Positions 1 to 8,803 are shown, counted from the first letter of the stretch. The stretch: DNA of 64,000 nt from Paenibacillus nanensis (GCF_003583765.1 NZ_QXQA01000010.1:169879-233878), one strand, 5' to 3'. Notes: generated by a model from the letters alone, not told the origin. Program-made: numbers and translations.

Positions 1-8
1 GCGCCGGT

Positions 9-251
9 TTATATTATTTTCATTTCAATTTTACGAATACCTACGGCTTTTTTGGGACTTTCTCCATAAAAAGGCCACTTCCCTTTATTAATCTGCGCAA
101 CTTTGAGCTCGGCGTGTTCTTTTTGAAATAATGACGCGTTGTAGAAATCCTTCATCGGCAATATGCTATGCTGTCCACCTTTTTCAAATTGTCCCCATAA
201 CGCGAATGACCCGTCTTCCAATTCAACAACATATCGATCAACGTACTCCAT
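9..251 (-). CDS. Small hypothetical protein
   Basis: An 80-residue protein that I do not recognise. It begins MEYVDRYVVELEDGSF and ends in a basic tail (RKIEMKII). The frame stays open to position 320, but I chose the internal ATG at 251 because a purine-rich GGCGGGGGG run lies just upstream and nothing similar precedes the longer start. It is short and soluble, with no signal peptide or membrane segment. It is transcribed away from the allantoin operon. No function can be assigned from sequence. Confidence 0.6.
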   Translation of the reverse strand: MEYVDRYVVELEDGSFALWGQFEKGGQHSILPMKDFYNASLFQKEHAELKVAQINKGKWPFYGESPKKAVGIRKIEMKII

Positions 252-547
252 AGCAGCCCCCCGCCTTAACCTTTCTTCTTGGTGTTTATTCAGAGTGATG
301 ATACTACAAAAATACCGCAAGCTGAAGTGCCCTGACCGTTAACAAGGACGCTCCCGCGCCTTTGGTTCGGCTATTCCTCCCCACAGCTCAGCCAGCACCT
401 CCTTTGTACATCCTGCTCAAAGCGACCCCGCATTTTTGGCCGTCCTGTACAATGACATCGGAGATTGCGAGCCATTATGATGAAGGCAGACCATGTGGGG
501 CGTTACGGGATGCAACGTTCCCGAAATGCGGGGAAGGCGGTGCGGCT
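252..547. other. Intergenic region upstream of the allantoin operon
   Basis: About 300 bases between the divergent small gene and allantoinase. The allantoinase frame is open through much of it from a TTG at 362, but its translation there is low in family character. I see no convincing promoter, operator or terminator. A TACAAT at 448-453 could be a -10 element but lacks a -35 partner. Confidence 0.4.
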
Positions 548-1933
548 TTGAAATCGAAGGAAGGATTCGATATGGTCATACGCGGCGGTACGGTCGTGCT
601 GAGAGATCTCGTGCAGGTGATGGATATCGGCGTCATAGACGGACGAATCGCGGCGCTTGGAAAATTAGCCGGCGTACGGGGAGCGACGGAGATCGACGCG
701 GCCGGTTTAACCGTGATGGCCGGGATGGTCGATGCGCATGTGCATTTGAACGAGCCGGGCCTCGGCGGCTGGGAAGGCTTCCGGACAGGCTCCGCCGCGC
801 TTGCCGCGGGAGGCGTCACAACCTATATCGATATGCCGTTGAACGGGCTGCCGCCGACTGTAACGGTGATGGCGATGGGTCAGAAGCTCGCCGCGGCCAA
901 AGGGAACTCTTATGTGGATTACGCCTTGTGGGGCGGTCTGATGCCGGGGAAGCTGGAGCATATCGTGCCGCTGCATGAAGCGGGCGTTATCGGTTATAAA
1001 GCGTTTATGTCCGTTGCGGGAGGACCCGGAGAGGACGCGTTTCGAGAGGTTGACGATTATACGCTGCTGGAGGGGATGAGGCTAATCGCCTGCACCGGGA
1101 AGGCGCTGGCGCTCCACGCGGAGAGCGAGCCGATCGTCTCAAAGCTGGCGGAGAGAATGAAGCGGGAGGGGAGGACGACGGCAGCCGATTACGCGGCGTC
1201 GAGGCCGATCATTGCGGAGCTGGAGGCTGTGAACCGCGCTTTGTTTTATGCGGAGCAGACGGGCTGCGTCCTGCATTTCGTGCATATCAGCAGCGCGGCG
1301 GCGGTGAAGGCGATTGAGGCCGCGAAGCGCAGAGGCATGAATGTAACAGTAGAGACCTGTCCGCACTATCTGATGCTGACGGACCGGTCGCTTGAAGAGA
1401 AGGGCGCTGCAGCCAAATGCGCGCCGCCGCTGCGAAGCGGGGAGGAGCAGGAAGAACTGTGGAGCGCGGTGGCCGAAGGCGGCGTAGATATAATCGCGTC
1501 CGATCATTCGCCTTGCCCGGAGCAGTTAAAGCGGACGGATAATTTTTTCGAAGCTTGGGGCGGCATTGCGGGAGCGCAGAGCTCCATGGAGCTGATGATC
1601 GGCGAAGGGCATGTGAAGCGAGGCATTCCGCTTACGCGTTTGACCCGCATGTTAAGCAGCGAGCCTGCGAGACGGTTCGGTTTATCGGACCGGAAAGGCG
1701 AAATCCGGATCGGAGCAGATGCGGACTTCGCCTTAATCGACTTGTATGCCTCTTACGTGCTGGAACAAAGCGCGCTTTACCACAGACATAAACATAGTCC
1801 TTATATCGGAGAAACGATGCACTGCTCCGTTCAATTGACCATTTCCAGAGGAAGAGTCGTATATAGCAGAGAATCCGGGTTGACGGAGGAGATGGACGGG
1901 ATTTGGCTGCGGCATCAAGAAGCAAGGGTATAA
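548..1933 (+). CDS. allB: Allantoinase
   Basis: Zn-dependent amidohydrolase expected to open the hydantoin ring of allantoin to allantoate in cytoplasmic purine-nitrogen catabolism. Family landmarks are all visible: the metal-binding DAHVHLNEPG (H64, H66), a candidate carbamylated lysine in GYKAF (K151), HAES (H190), HFVHIS (H246) and ASDHSP (D319). The frame extends back to a TTG at 362, but that 62-residue extension is unlike the family. I prefer TTG 548, ten bases after GGGGAAGG, because it keeps the FDMVIRGG N-terminus typical of the family. ATG 572, behind AAGGAAGGA, is the alternative. It is the first gene of a three-gene operon whose next two products act on allantoate and ureidoglycine. 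B. subtilis calls its homologue PucH. Confidence 0.93.
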   Translation: MKSKEGFDMVIRGGTVVLRDLVQVMDIGVIDGRIAALGKLAGVRGATEIDAAGLTVMAGMVDAHVHLNEPGLGGWEGFRTGSAALAAGGVTTYIDMPLNGLPPTVTVMAMGQKLAAAKGNSYVDYALWGGLMPGKLEHIVPLHEAGVIGYKAFMSVAGGPGEDAFREVDDYTLLEGMRLIACTGKALALHAESEPIVSKLAERMKREGRTTAADYAASRPIIAELEAVNRALFYAEQTGCVLHFVHISSAAAVKAIEAAKRRGMNVTVETCPHYLMLTDRSLEEKGAAAKCAPPLRSGEEQEELWSAVAEGGVDIIASDHSPCPEQLKRTDNFFEAWGGIAGAQSSMELMIGEGHVKRGIPLTRLTRMLSSEPARRFGLSDRKGEIRIGADADFALIDLYASYVLEQSALYHRHKHSPYIGETMHCSVQLTISRGRVVYSRESGLTEEMDGIWLRHQEARV

Positions 1934-1946
1934 GGAGTTGACGGCA

Positions 1947-3236
1947 ATGGGATGGAACGCGCCGATGACGGAGCAAGAAAAGGATGAGCTGCTGAAGCGG
2001 TTGGAGTCTAGCGTAACGGCGCTTTTGGATTCGGTATCGGTCTGCTCGGCAGGGGGAGGCCCCGGCGTGACGCGGTTATTGTATACGAAGGAGTGGCTGG
2101 AAGCCCAACGCGCGGTAGCGGCAAAAATGACGGAGATCGGGCTCATCGCCGAATATGACGATACAGGCAATTTATTCGGAATACTGCCAGGCGAGCATTC
2201 GCAGCAGCCCTCCGTTATAACAGGATCGCATATCGATACGGTAGTGGACGGCGGCAAGTATGACGGAGCTTATGGGATCGCGGCGGGGCTTGCCGCTTTG
2301 GAATATTTGAAGGAAACGTACGGCCGGCCGAAGCGAAGTCTGGAAGTGGTATCCTTGTGCGAAGAGGAGGGCAGCCGGTTCCCGATCGCCTATTGGGGGT
2401 CCGGCAGCATAGCCGGTGAACGGAGCTTCGAGGATATTCAGGGGTTAACGGATGGAGAAGGCGTCTCATTCGCAGCAGCGATGCGGGAATGCGGCTTTGG
2501 CCTGGGGCGGCACCGGGAGCCGGCGAGGAAAAATATCGGATCGTTCGTGGAGCTGCATATCGAGCAAGGCGGGGTGCTCGAATACGAAGGCTTGCCTGTT
2601 GGGGTAGTAGACGCCATCGTCGGCCAGCGGCGGTTCAACGTGACGGTAAACGGCAAAGCCAATCATGCGGGGACGACGCCGATGCCTATGCGAAGGGATG
2701 CGCTTGAAGGGGCGGGAGCCATGATCACGATGCTGCGTGAGGAGGCGATACGCCTCGGCGCTCCGCTCGTCGCGACTGTCGGGCGGCTGCAGGTGTCGCC
2801 GAATGTGCCGAACGTTGTTCCGGGCAAAGCGGAATTTACCGTGGATGTCAGGCATTCGGAGCCGGAACGGCTGGAGGCGTTCTGCAGCTGGTTCACGGAA
2901 GCGTTCCGACAAGCGGCGGAGAGCAGGGGGCTTGAAATCGTATGCTTGGAATGGCTGCGCGAAGAGCCGGCGTTGATGGACGAGAAGCTAAAGGGCGACA
3001 TTGCCGCCGCGTGCGGGGAAATGGGAATCCCGTTCCGGCGCATGGTAAGCGGGGCGGGGCATGACGCGCAGATGCTCAGCCGAATATGTCCGGCCGCTAT
3101 GTTATTTGTGCCGAGCCGAGGCGGCGTCTCGCATTCGCCCGAGGAATATACGTCGCCGCGCGGGCTTGCCCTAGGCGTGCTGGTATTGGCGAGGCTGCTC
3201 TATAGATTGGGGTACGAGGAGGACCATGCATCATGA
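1947..3236 (+). CDS. allC: Allantoate amidohydrolase (M20 family)
   Basis: M20-family metal-dependent amidohydrolase of about 430 residues, expected to hydrolyse allantoate to ureidoglycine, CO2 and ammonia. Metal-binding signatures are visible: GSHIDTV (H95, D97), GGKYDGAYG (D106), the EEEGSRF acidic pair near 140, and SGAGHDAQM near the C-terminus. An in-frame TTG at 1938 directly abuts the AAGGAG Shine-Dalgarno at 1932-1937, so the ATG at 1947 with a 9-base spacing is the likely start. The SD overlaps the stop codon of allantoinase, which implies translational coupling. The same subfamily includes N-carbamoyl-amino-acid hydrolases and beta-ureidopropionases, but the flanking allantoinase and PucG-like genes favour allantoate. 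Confidence 0.88.
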   Translation: MGWNAPMTEQEKDELLKRLESSVTALLDSVSVCSAGGGPGVTRLLYTKEWLEAQRAVAAKMTEIGLIAEYDDTGNLFGILPGEHSQQPSVITGSHIDTVVDGGKYDGAYGIAAGLAALEYLKETYGRPKRSLEVVSLCEEEGSRFPIAYWGSGSIAGERSFEDIQGLTDGEGVSFAAAMRECGFGLGRHREPARKNIGSFVELHIEQGGVLEYEGLPVGVVDAIVGQRRFNVTVNGKANHAGTTPMPMRRDALEGAGAMITMLREEAIRLGAPLVATVGRLQVSPNVPNVVPGKAEFTVDVRHSEPERLEAFCSWFTEAFRQAAESRGLEIVCLEWLREEPALMDEKLKGDIAAACGEMGIPFRRMVSGAGHDAQMLSRICPAAMLFVPSRGGVSHSPEEYTSPRGLALGVLVLARLLYRLGYEEDHAS

Positions 3237-4462
3237 AATATTATCGAGATTTGGCGCCGCCGCCGCGCACGATTATGACGCCGGGTCCCGTGGAAGTCGA
3301 TCCGCGCGTTCTGCGGGCGATGTCCTACCCGATATTGGGCCAGTTCGACCCCGAGTTTACGGCGCTTATGAACGAGACGATGGACATGCTGCGCAGCGTG
3401 TTCATGACGGACAATAAGTGGGCGTACCCCGTTGACGGGACATCCCGATCGGGCATTGAGGCGGTGCTGGTCAGTTTGATCGAACCGGGCGACCGCGTGC
3501 TCGTTCCCATCTACGGCCGATTCGGCCATTTGCTCGTGGAGATCTCGAAGCGATGCGGAGCCGAGGTGGTGACGCTGGAGAAGGAATGGGGGAGCGTATT
3601 CGCGCCTGAAGAGATCGTAGCGGCGATTCGGAAGTTCAGGCCGAAGCTGGTTGCTGTCGTGCACGGCGAGACGTCGACGGGTCGCCTGCAGCCGCTCGAA
3701 GGAATAAGCGAAGCGTGCCGGGAAGCCGATGCCCTGCTTGTGGTGGATGCCGTCGCCACAATCGGGGGCGTGAAGGTAGCGGCGGATGAATGGGGGATCG
3801 ATGCGGTCATCGGCGGCACGCAGAAATGTTTGTCCGTCCCGGCCGGACTTGCCCCAATTACGTACAACAGCCGCGCGGAAGCGAAGCTCTTGAAGCGCAA
3901 GCGGATCGAACGCGGCTTGCTCATGGGAGACGAGGCGCAAGATCCCGCTTTTCGCCCGATTCAAAGCAACTACCTTGATCTGAGTCAGCTGCAAGACTAC
4001 TGGAGCCCGGCGCGGCTGAATCACCATACGGAAGCGACAACGATGCTTTACGCGCTTCGCGAAGGGCTTCGCCTCGTGCTGGAGGAAGGCTTGGAGGAGC
4101 GGTTCGCCCGGCATCGTCTGCAGGAGCGCGCGCTCGTAGCGGGCATTGAGGCGATGGGCCTCGGACTGTACGGGGACCCCGCGAGCAAGATGCCGGTCGT
4201 CACCTGCATCGAAATTCCGGATGGCATCGATGGCGAAGCCGTCCGTTCCATGCTGCTCGGCGACTTCGGCATTGAGATCGCCAGCTCGTTCGGTCCGCTT
4301 AAAGGGCGAATTTGGCGCATTGGCACGATGGGCTACAGCTGCAGCAAGCGCAATGTGCTGCTGACGCTGGGGGCGCTCGAGGCTGTGCTGCTCAGGCATG
4401 GCTGTAAGCTCGAAGCGGGAGCGGCCGTGCAGGCGGCAATGGATGTCTATAAAATGGGATAA
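3233..4462 (+). CDS. pucG: (S)-ureidoglycine-glyoxylate aminotransferase
   Basis: Class V PLP-dependent aminotransferase of 409 residues. PucG transfers the amino group of ureidoglycine to glyoxylate, giving oxalurate and glycine, and so avoids free ammonia release at that step. The TPGPVEVDP N-terminal motif, the cofactor-contact VDAVATIGG and the Schiff-base lysine in GGTQKCLSVPAG (K198) are present, with the usual family length. The ATG overlaps the stop of the preceding gene as ATGA, indicating coupled translation. The gene order allB-allC-pucG makes the pathway assignment stronger than the family alone, since relatives act as serine- or alanine-glyoxylate aminotransferases. A strong terminator follows directly. 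Confidence 0.9.
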   Translation: MKYYRDLAPPPRTIMTPGPVEVDPRVLRAMSYPILGQFDPEFTALMNETMDMLRSVFMTDNKWAYPVDGTSRSGIEAVLVSLIEPGDRVLVPIYGRFGHLLVEISKRCGAEVVTLEKEWGSVFAPEEIVAAIRKFRPKLVAVVHGETSTGRLQPLEGISEACREADALLVVDAVATIGGVKVAADEWGIDAVIGGTQKCLSVPAGLAPITYNSRAEAKLLKRKRIERGLLMGDEAQDPAFRPIQSNYLDLSQLQDYWSPARLNHHTEATTMLYALREGLRLVLEEGLEERFARHRLQERALVAGIEAMGLGLYGDPASKMPVVTCIEIPDGIDGEAVRSMLLGDFGIEIASSFGPLKGRIWRIGTMGYSCSKRNVLLTLGALEAVLLRHGCKLEAGAAVQAAMDVYKMG

Positions 4463-4470
4463 ATACGCGA

Positions 4471-4507
4471 GGACGATAGCTGTTTTTATAGTTATCGTCC
4501 TTTTTTG
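4471..4507 (+). terminator. Terminator of the allantoin operon
   Basis: GGACGATAGCT pairs with AGTTATCGTCC (one G-U wobble) around an AT-rich loop, followed by six T residues. It starts 8 bases after the aminotransferase stop codon. Confidence 0.9.
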
Positions 4508-4632
4508 TTATTTAATTATGATAGATTCAATCATTAGTTTTGATGTAAAATACACATATATGAACGTTTCACTCAAAAAAAAGGGTGGTCGGCAAGGTGA
4601 TCACGAAAACCAATATTTTAGGAGGATCGACG

Positions 4633-6543
4633 ATGAAGCTGCATTTTCAACAACTGGCTCCGGAACTGAAGCCGGGTCTCGAGCTGCTGCTTAAGGATCT
4701 TGGCGTCACGCTAGCGGAAGACGGCATGAAGGTTTCGGCAGCGCCGTCGGAAGGCGAGCTGCTGGTCGGGCTGAAAGGCGGAGAGGCTTATATCCGGTAC
4801 GGAGCGAAGCATCAATTTTTCCGCGGGCTTGGTTTGCTTGTGCAGAAGGGCAGAACAGGCGAGGAATTCGAAATTCGCGAGAAGCAGCAATTTGACACGA
4901 TCGGTCCGATGTTCGACCTCTCGCGCAACGGCGTGCTGACTGTAGAGAGCTTCCGGTTTATGCTGCGCAAGCTGGCTTTAATGGGCTTGAATACGGTTAT
5001 GCTTTATTTGGAGGATACCTACGAGATTGAAGGGGAGCCGTATTTCGGTTATATGCGGGGCCGTTATTCGGCTGCGGAGCTGAAGGAAATCGACGACTAT
5101 GCGGACCAGTTCGGCATTGAGGCGTTCCCGAGCATCCAGACGCTGGCGCATTTGGAGGAGTTCCTGAAGTGGGAGCCGGTGAAGGAGTATAAGGATACAA
5201 AGGGCGCCTTGCTGGTCGGAACGGAAAAAACGGATCGTTTGGTTGAAAATATGATAAGAAGCGTCAGCTCTCCATTCCGCAGCAGCAAAATTCATATCGG
5301 CATGGACGAAGCGGAGGAGCTCGGGCGCGGCAAATATCTCGACCGAAACGGCCATGTCAGCCGTTTTGATATTATGACCGAGCACCTGGAGAAGGTGCTT
5401 AGCCTAACGCGGAGGCTTGGACTGAAGCCCATGATGTGGAGCGATATGTTCTTGAAGCTGGCATCGGGCAGCGGCGAGGACTATTACAAGCATGACACGC
5501 AAATCCCCGAGGAGATGGCCCGCCGCATTCCGAAGGATATCGACCTCGTATATTGGGATTACAACCATGTCGAAAGCGAGGATTACGAAGTTCTGATCGC
5601 CAAGCATCGTCCGCTTGGCAATAACTTAGTGTTTGCGGGAGCGGTATGGGTATTCAATACATTCGGCGTCAACTACGGGCTGTCGCTGCCTGCGACAGAC
5701 ACGGCGCTCGCCGTATGCAAGAAGGAAGGCATCAAAGAGGTGTACGCCACGATGTGGGGCGACGACGGCATGGAGAGCAACCCGTATATCGCGTTCCTTG
5801 GTCTGCAGCTTTACGCGGAGCACGCGTATACGGAAGGCTCGCCGGACGAGAAGGTCGTGGCCGAGCGCGTGAAGTTCTGCACGGGAATCGATGCGGATAC
5901 TTATCTCCAGCTGAAATATTTGGACGAAACGCCTGGGGCGGAGCCGAACAACCAGAAGCAGAGCAATCCGTCGAAGTTTTTGCTTTATCAGGATGTATTG
6001 CTTGGTTTGTTCGACAAACAAATCGAAGGTCTACCGATGAACGAGCATTACGCCAAGCTGGAGAAGGCGATTGCGGAACGCCGCAATCCGGAAGCCGAGC
6101 TCGACTATCTGTTCGAGGTGCCGCAGAAGCTGGCTGGCGTTCTGAAGCTGAAGAGCGATATCGGCATTGTGCTGAAGCGGGCATACGACTCGAAGGATAT
6201 CGCGACGTTAAAGCAAGCGGCAAGCGAGACGCTGCCGGCTATCGCGCAGTCGGTCCGGGAGCTTCGCGCAGCGCATCGCGCGCAGTGGCTTAGCATGTTC
6301 AAGGTGTTCGGCTGGGAAGTCATCGATATCCGCTACGGAGGGGTCATCAACCGTTTGGACACGGCCTCCATGCGCATTATGGATTATGTCGAAGGGCGCA
6401 TCGGACAGATTGAGGAGCTCGAGCAGGAGCGCCTCGTCTACAGCACGACAAACCGCTTCAACAACAAAGGGGCCGGCTGGTGCAGCTATTATTACCGCAT
6501 GGCGTCGCCAAACGTCTTTTTCCACGTACTCAATCCTTTCTAA
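4633..6543 (+). CDS. GH20 family beta-N-acetylhexosaminidase, cytoplasmic
   Basis: 636-residue glycoside hydrolase family 20 protein, expected to remove terminal beta-linked N-acetylhexosamines from chito- or glycan-derived oligosaccharides by substrate-assisted catalysis. The catalytic Asp-Glu pair is seen in HIGMDEAEELG (D225, E226), after a TIM-barrel start at FDLSRNGVLTVESFR. An N-terminal GH20b-like domain precedes it. There is no signal peptide, so it probably acts on imported oligosaccharides. The ATG at 4633 sits 7 bases after AGGAGG. The longer open frame from 4585 has no such site. The gene is flanked by terminators on both sides and looks monocistronic. Exact substrate is not readable from sequence. 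Confidence 0.88.
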   Translation: MKLHFQQLAPELKPGLELLLKDLGVTLAEDGMKVSAAPSEGELLVGLKGGEAYIRYGAKHQFFRGLGLLVQKGRTGEEFEIREKQQFDTIGPMFDLSRNGVLTVESFRFMLRKLALMGLNTVMLYLEDTYEIEGEPYFGYMRGRYSAAELKEIDDYADQFGIEAFPSIQTLAHLEEFLKWEPVKEYKDTKGALLVGTEKTDRLVENMIRSVSSPFRSSKIHIGMDEAEELGRGKYLDRNGHVSRFDIMTEHLEKVLSLTRRLGLKPMMWSDMFLKLASGSGEDYYKHDTQIPEEMARRIPKDIDLVYWDYNHVESEDYEVLIAKHRPLGNNLVFAGAVWVFNTFGVNYGLSLPATDTALAVCKKEGIKEVYATMWGDDGMESNPYIAFLGLQLYAEHAYTEGSPDEKVVAERVKFCTGIDADTYLQLKYLDETPGAEPNNQKQSNPSKFLLYQDVLLGLFDKQIEGLPMNEHYAKLEKAIAERRNPEAELDYLFEVPQKLAGVLKLKSDIGIVLKRAYDSKDIATLKQAASETLPAIAQSVRELRAAHRAQWLSMFKVFGWEVIDIRYGGVINRLDTASMRIMDYVEGRIGQIEELEQERLVYSTTNRFNNKGAGWCSYYYRMASPNVFFHVLNPF

Positions 6544-6555
6544 CAAATAGATAAA

Positions 6556-6590
6556 GGGAGCCGGGCTGCAGCCCGGCTCCTTCGTTTTTA
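6556..6590. terminator. Bidirectional terminator between convergent genes
   Basis: A perfect 24-bp palindrome, GGAGCCGGGCTG followed by its complement, then TTCGTTTTT on the plus side and A-rich sequence (ATAAA) on the other. It separates the GH20 gene from the convergent gene ending at 6588. Confidence 0.85.
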
Positions 6591-7055
6591 ATATTCGCCT
6601 TTGATGACAAAAAACGTGCCCCGAATGGTTCCGGCGAGCTTAGATTTCTGTCTGGCGAACTTGAATTTCTTCTCTTCCAGCTCCTTGGGCACTTCCATGC
6701 CCTCGGAAAGCTTAAACCCAACGGCCCTCTTCTTAGGGTCGTCAACGGTATACATGACGTTAAGCCCGAGACCGTCCTCATAAAAGACGAAGGTCCATTT
6801 GATGTTTTCGACCTGAAATTGGGATGTTTCTAAAGGTTTGGCCGCGAACGCAATGCCGCGTTCCTCTTTCAATATCCGGTTCACGTAGTCGAGCGTTTCC
6901 TGGCTTTCGCTAGCGGGTACGACCGTAAACTCGTGTTTGTATTTGTTCATAAAGTAACGCGCTTCATTTGCGCGCAAACCGGCAAGCGCATCGGCAACGG
7001 GCGAAGACTCCAAGCCAACCGTAGATACCTTTTTGAAATCAACAGAATAGGACAT
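6588..7055 (-). CDS. Hypothetical protein, 155 residues
   Basis: Soluble protein beginning MSYSVDFKKVSTVG, with no signal peptide or membrane helix and an alternating charged/hydrophobic pattern suggesting an alpha/beta fold. I do not recognise the family. A good AGAGGAGA ribosome binding site precedes the ATG. It lies 125 bases downstream of the DoxX-like gene in the same direction with no clear terminator between, so it may be co-transcribed from the double-operator promoter. No function is proposed. Confidence 0.75.
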   Translation of the reverse strand: MSYSVDFKKVSTVGLESSPVADALAGLRANEARYFMNKYKHEFTVVPASESQETLDYVNRILKEERGIAFAAKPLETSQFQVENIKWTFVFYEDGLGLNVMYTVDDPKKRAVGFKLSEGMEVPKELEEKKFKFARQKSKLAGTIRGTFFVIKGEY

Positions 7056-7180
7056 TTTTTATTTCTCCTCTTTTCGTGAATTTGATGTATGGTTTAGTGC
7101 TGCATGTCATTAGTATTCCAATATTTGCTTATAGACGTCAATCCGTTTGATCCAGCCGTATCCCGCTTATGAACCGCCCT

Positions 7181-7609
7181 CTAAAGCTTGCGGCTCTTTG
7201 GACGCAGCGCCCACGAGGCGATCGTCAGCGCGGCATAGATAAGCGGAAGGATAAGGTTAAATCCGCCGTCGCCGTAATCATTAGCAAACGCATGGGAGAA
7301 TGCCGCGCCGGTCATTAAGAAGAAGAGACCGGCATAAGCCCATTCCTTAAGCCGCGGAAAACCCGGCACGACGATCGCTACGACTCCGAGCAATTTCCAG
7401 CTTCCAAGAATGGATGTGACGTACAATGGGAAACCGATATGCGTCACTAAGTCCACATTTCCTCCCATTCGCATGAGCTGGCCGATGCCGCTTAACGCAA
7501 TGGAGAAGGCCAGTAACAGGGTGACGGACCAATACGCAATCGTTCTCAGCTTTCCAAGGGACGGGGTTTCTACTTTCGCGATTGTTTCTACGGCGTTCAT
7601 TTTACTCAT
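7181..7609 (-). CDS. DoxX-like integral membrane protein
   Basis: 142-residue protein with four predicted hydrophobic segments (around YWSVTLLLAFSIALSG, YVTSILGSWKLLGVVAIVV, WAYAGLFFLMTGAAF, and LILPLIYAALTIASWAL), matching DoxX-like four-helix membrane proteins. The family is loosely linked to redox and thiol stress or small-molecule handling, with no single assigned reaction. ATG 7609 lies 8 bases after a full AAGGAGGT site. The open frame runs ten codons further up without a site. Its promoter carries two near-identical palindromes (see separate entries), so it is probably tightly repressed by a regulator not encoded nearby. Confidence 0.85.
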   Translation of the reverse strand: MSKMNAVETIAKVETPSLGKLRTIAYWSVTLLLAFSIALSGIGQLMRMGGNVDLVTHIGFPLYVTSILGSWKLLGVVAIVVPGFPRLKEWAYAGLFFLMTGAAFSHAFANDYGDGGFNLILPLIYAALTIASWALRPKSRKL

Positions 7610-7663
7610 TTTTTTATACCTCCTTAAAATGTGGTTCAAGTGAACATTGGCTTATTTTTTATT

Positions 7664-7681
7664 GGCCACCATTTGGTGTCG
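7664..7681. promoter_or_regulatory. Operator 2, second copy of the palindrome at the start point
   Basis: GGCCACCA-TT-TGGTGTCG matches operator 1 at 16 of 18 positions and covers the predicted transcription start. The two centres are 29 bp apart, just under three helical turns, so dimers would sit on nearly the same face. Confidence 0.8.
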
Positions 7682-7686
7682 AATTG

Positions 7687-7716
7687 ATTATAGGACACCA
7701 TTTGGTGTCCAGTCAA
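7687..7716 (-). promoter_or_regulatory. Sigma-A promoter of the DoxX-like gene
   Basis: On the minus strand, TTGACT (7711-7716) and a perfect TATAAT (7687-7692) are separated by exactly 18 bases, and those 18 bases are a palindromic operator. The start point would fall near 7680, at the edge of the second operator. Confidence 0.88.
7693..7710. promoter_or_regulatory. Operator 1, perfect 18-bp palindrome filling the promoter spacer
   Basis: GGACACCA-TT-TGGTGTCC is a perfect inverted repeat occupying the whole spacer between the -35 and -10 elements. A bound dimer would physically block RNA polymerase. Regulators of the TetR, ArsR, MarR or HxlR type bind palindromes of this size. The identity of the regulator is unknown. 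Confidence 0.85.
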
Positions 7717-7800
7717 GCGTTTTTTAAAAAATTCTGTTGAACGTTATTATTTGTTCGTTAGTGATGGCGTCAGGACAGCGTTTCGCCCATGGAAGCACGC

Positions 7801-7830
7801 GCAAAAAGAGCTGCGCAAGGGCGCAGCTCT
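7801..7830 (-). terminator. Terminator of the lipoprotein gene
   Basis: AGAGCTGCGC-AAGG-GCGCAGCTCT, a perfect 10-bp stem, followed on the minus strand by TTTTTGC. It lies 24 bases beyond the stop codon of the lipoprotein gene. Confidence 0.85.
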
Positions 7831-7853
7831 GATGCTTGTTTATTTAACTCTGC

Positions 7854-8582
7854 TTACCTATTGCTCTGTCTCTCCGCGCTTAGACCGCCGCCATTTCCGC
7901 CCGGGCCGCCGAAGCCTCCCATACCGCCCAACTGAATTTGCCGGGCCTCCTGTGTTCCGTCCTTCAGCCAAACGGTCAGGACATCGCCTTCTTTCAGCTC
8001 TGCGGCATGAATGTCGGTCATTACGATACCGTCCTCGCCGAAGGATGCGCTATGCATGACGGTGGTATCGGTAACGGTAATTTCCGCTGTTTCTTCCGTG
8101 AACGCATTCATTGCGTTAAGACCGCCGCCAGACGCTCGCTCCGTACTGCCGTCCGGCTCCTGAGCTGCGCCGCCTTCTTGACCGGCACCGCTAGGAGGCT
8201 GTCCCCCGCCCTCCGGCATTGCTCCATCGGCTGGGGGCAGCATCTCTCCTTCGCCGTTTGGAGTCCCGCCATCGCTGCCAGGCGCTCCAGGCCCGCCGCG
8301 CATGCCCGCCATCTCGGCAGGATCAAAGGCGGACTTGTAAACCGTAATGACATTCCCGCTGACACTTTTCACTTGACCGATCAGGCTGGCGATGTTCCCT
8401 TCTTCGTCGGTTAAGCCGAAGCCGCCGCCTATGCCGCGCGGTCCGCCCCCCTGCATTTGTCCGCCGCCTTCCGCCGGTGGAGCCGCTCCTTGATCGGCAG
8501 CTTGCGTCTCCTTGTCATTCGAGCATCCCGCAAGCAGCGCGAGGACAAGTAGGCCTGCCGCAAATAGATAACGTTTCTTCAT
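7854..8582 (-). CDS. Gly/Pro-rich lipoprotein
   Basis: 242-residue predicted membrane-anchored lipoprotein: a short basic start, a hydrophobic stretch and the lipobox LLAGC with Cys at about residue 20. Two small folded blocks (NIASLIGQVKSVSGNVITVY and the C-terminal ELKEGDVLTVWLKDGTQEA) are separated by long Gly-, Pro- and Gln-rich low-complexity segments. The folded blocks resemble the small beta domains in secreted proteins with metal- or nucleotide-free OB-like folds, but I cannot name a family. An AGGAGG site precedes the ATG. It is divergent from the large SLH protein gene and may share surface localisation with it. Function unknown. Confidence 0.82.
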   Translation of the reverse strand: MKKRYLFAAGLLVLALLAGCSNDKETQAADQGAAPPAEGGGQMQGGGPRGIGGGFGLTDEEGNIASLIGQVKSVSGNVITVYKSAFDPAEMAGMRGGPGAPGSDGGTPNGEGEMLPPADGAMPEGGGQPPSGAGQEGGAAQEPDGSTERASGGGLNAMNAFTEETAEITVTDTTVMHSASFGEDGIVMTDIHAAELKEGDVLTVWLKDGTQEARQIQLGGMGGFGGPGGNGGGLSAERQSNR

Positions 8583-8735
8583 GCAAAATGCCTCCTACTC
8601 CCATTTGTATCCATCAAAATGTAGCACACCCCTATGAACGCAAAATGAACGCCGTCTCTTTTATGAACGTGATGTAAATAAAAAAGAAAATCGGATAGCT
8701 AGTGTTAAGATAATATTTTTTTTCATATAGTCTAC

Positions 8736-8764
8736 TGTTGTTAAAATATTATTTCACCTATAAT
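8736..8764 (+). promoter_or_regulatory. Candidate promoter of the large SLH protein gene
   Basis: A perfect TATAAT at 8759-8764 precedes the gene by 40 bases. The -35 region is weak: TGTTGT at 17-base spacing or TTGTTA at 15. The following leader holds a strong GAGGAGGT ribosome binding site. Confidence 0.45.
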
Positions 8765-8803
8765 CGCAAGGGTGAAGAAAAAAAACAATGAGGAGGTAAG
8801 AAA

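Noticed and set aside
362..547. Upstream extension of allantoinase
   Set aside because: No similarity to the family's N-terminus and better starts exist at 548 or 572.
3200..4399. 399-codon open frame antisense to the aminotransferase gene
   Set aside because: Antisense shadow of high-GC codon use. The plus strand encodes an intact PucG-like protein with all motifs.
8741..8757. PhoP boxes before the large SLH phosphatase-like gene
   Set aside because: TTAAAA and TTTCAC are 11 bp apart but match the box poorly and no third repeat exists.
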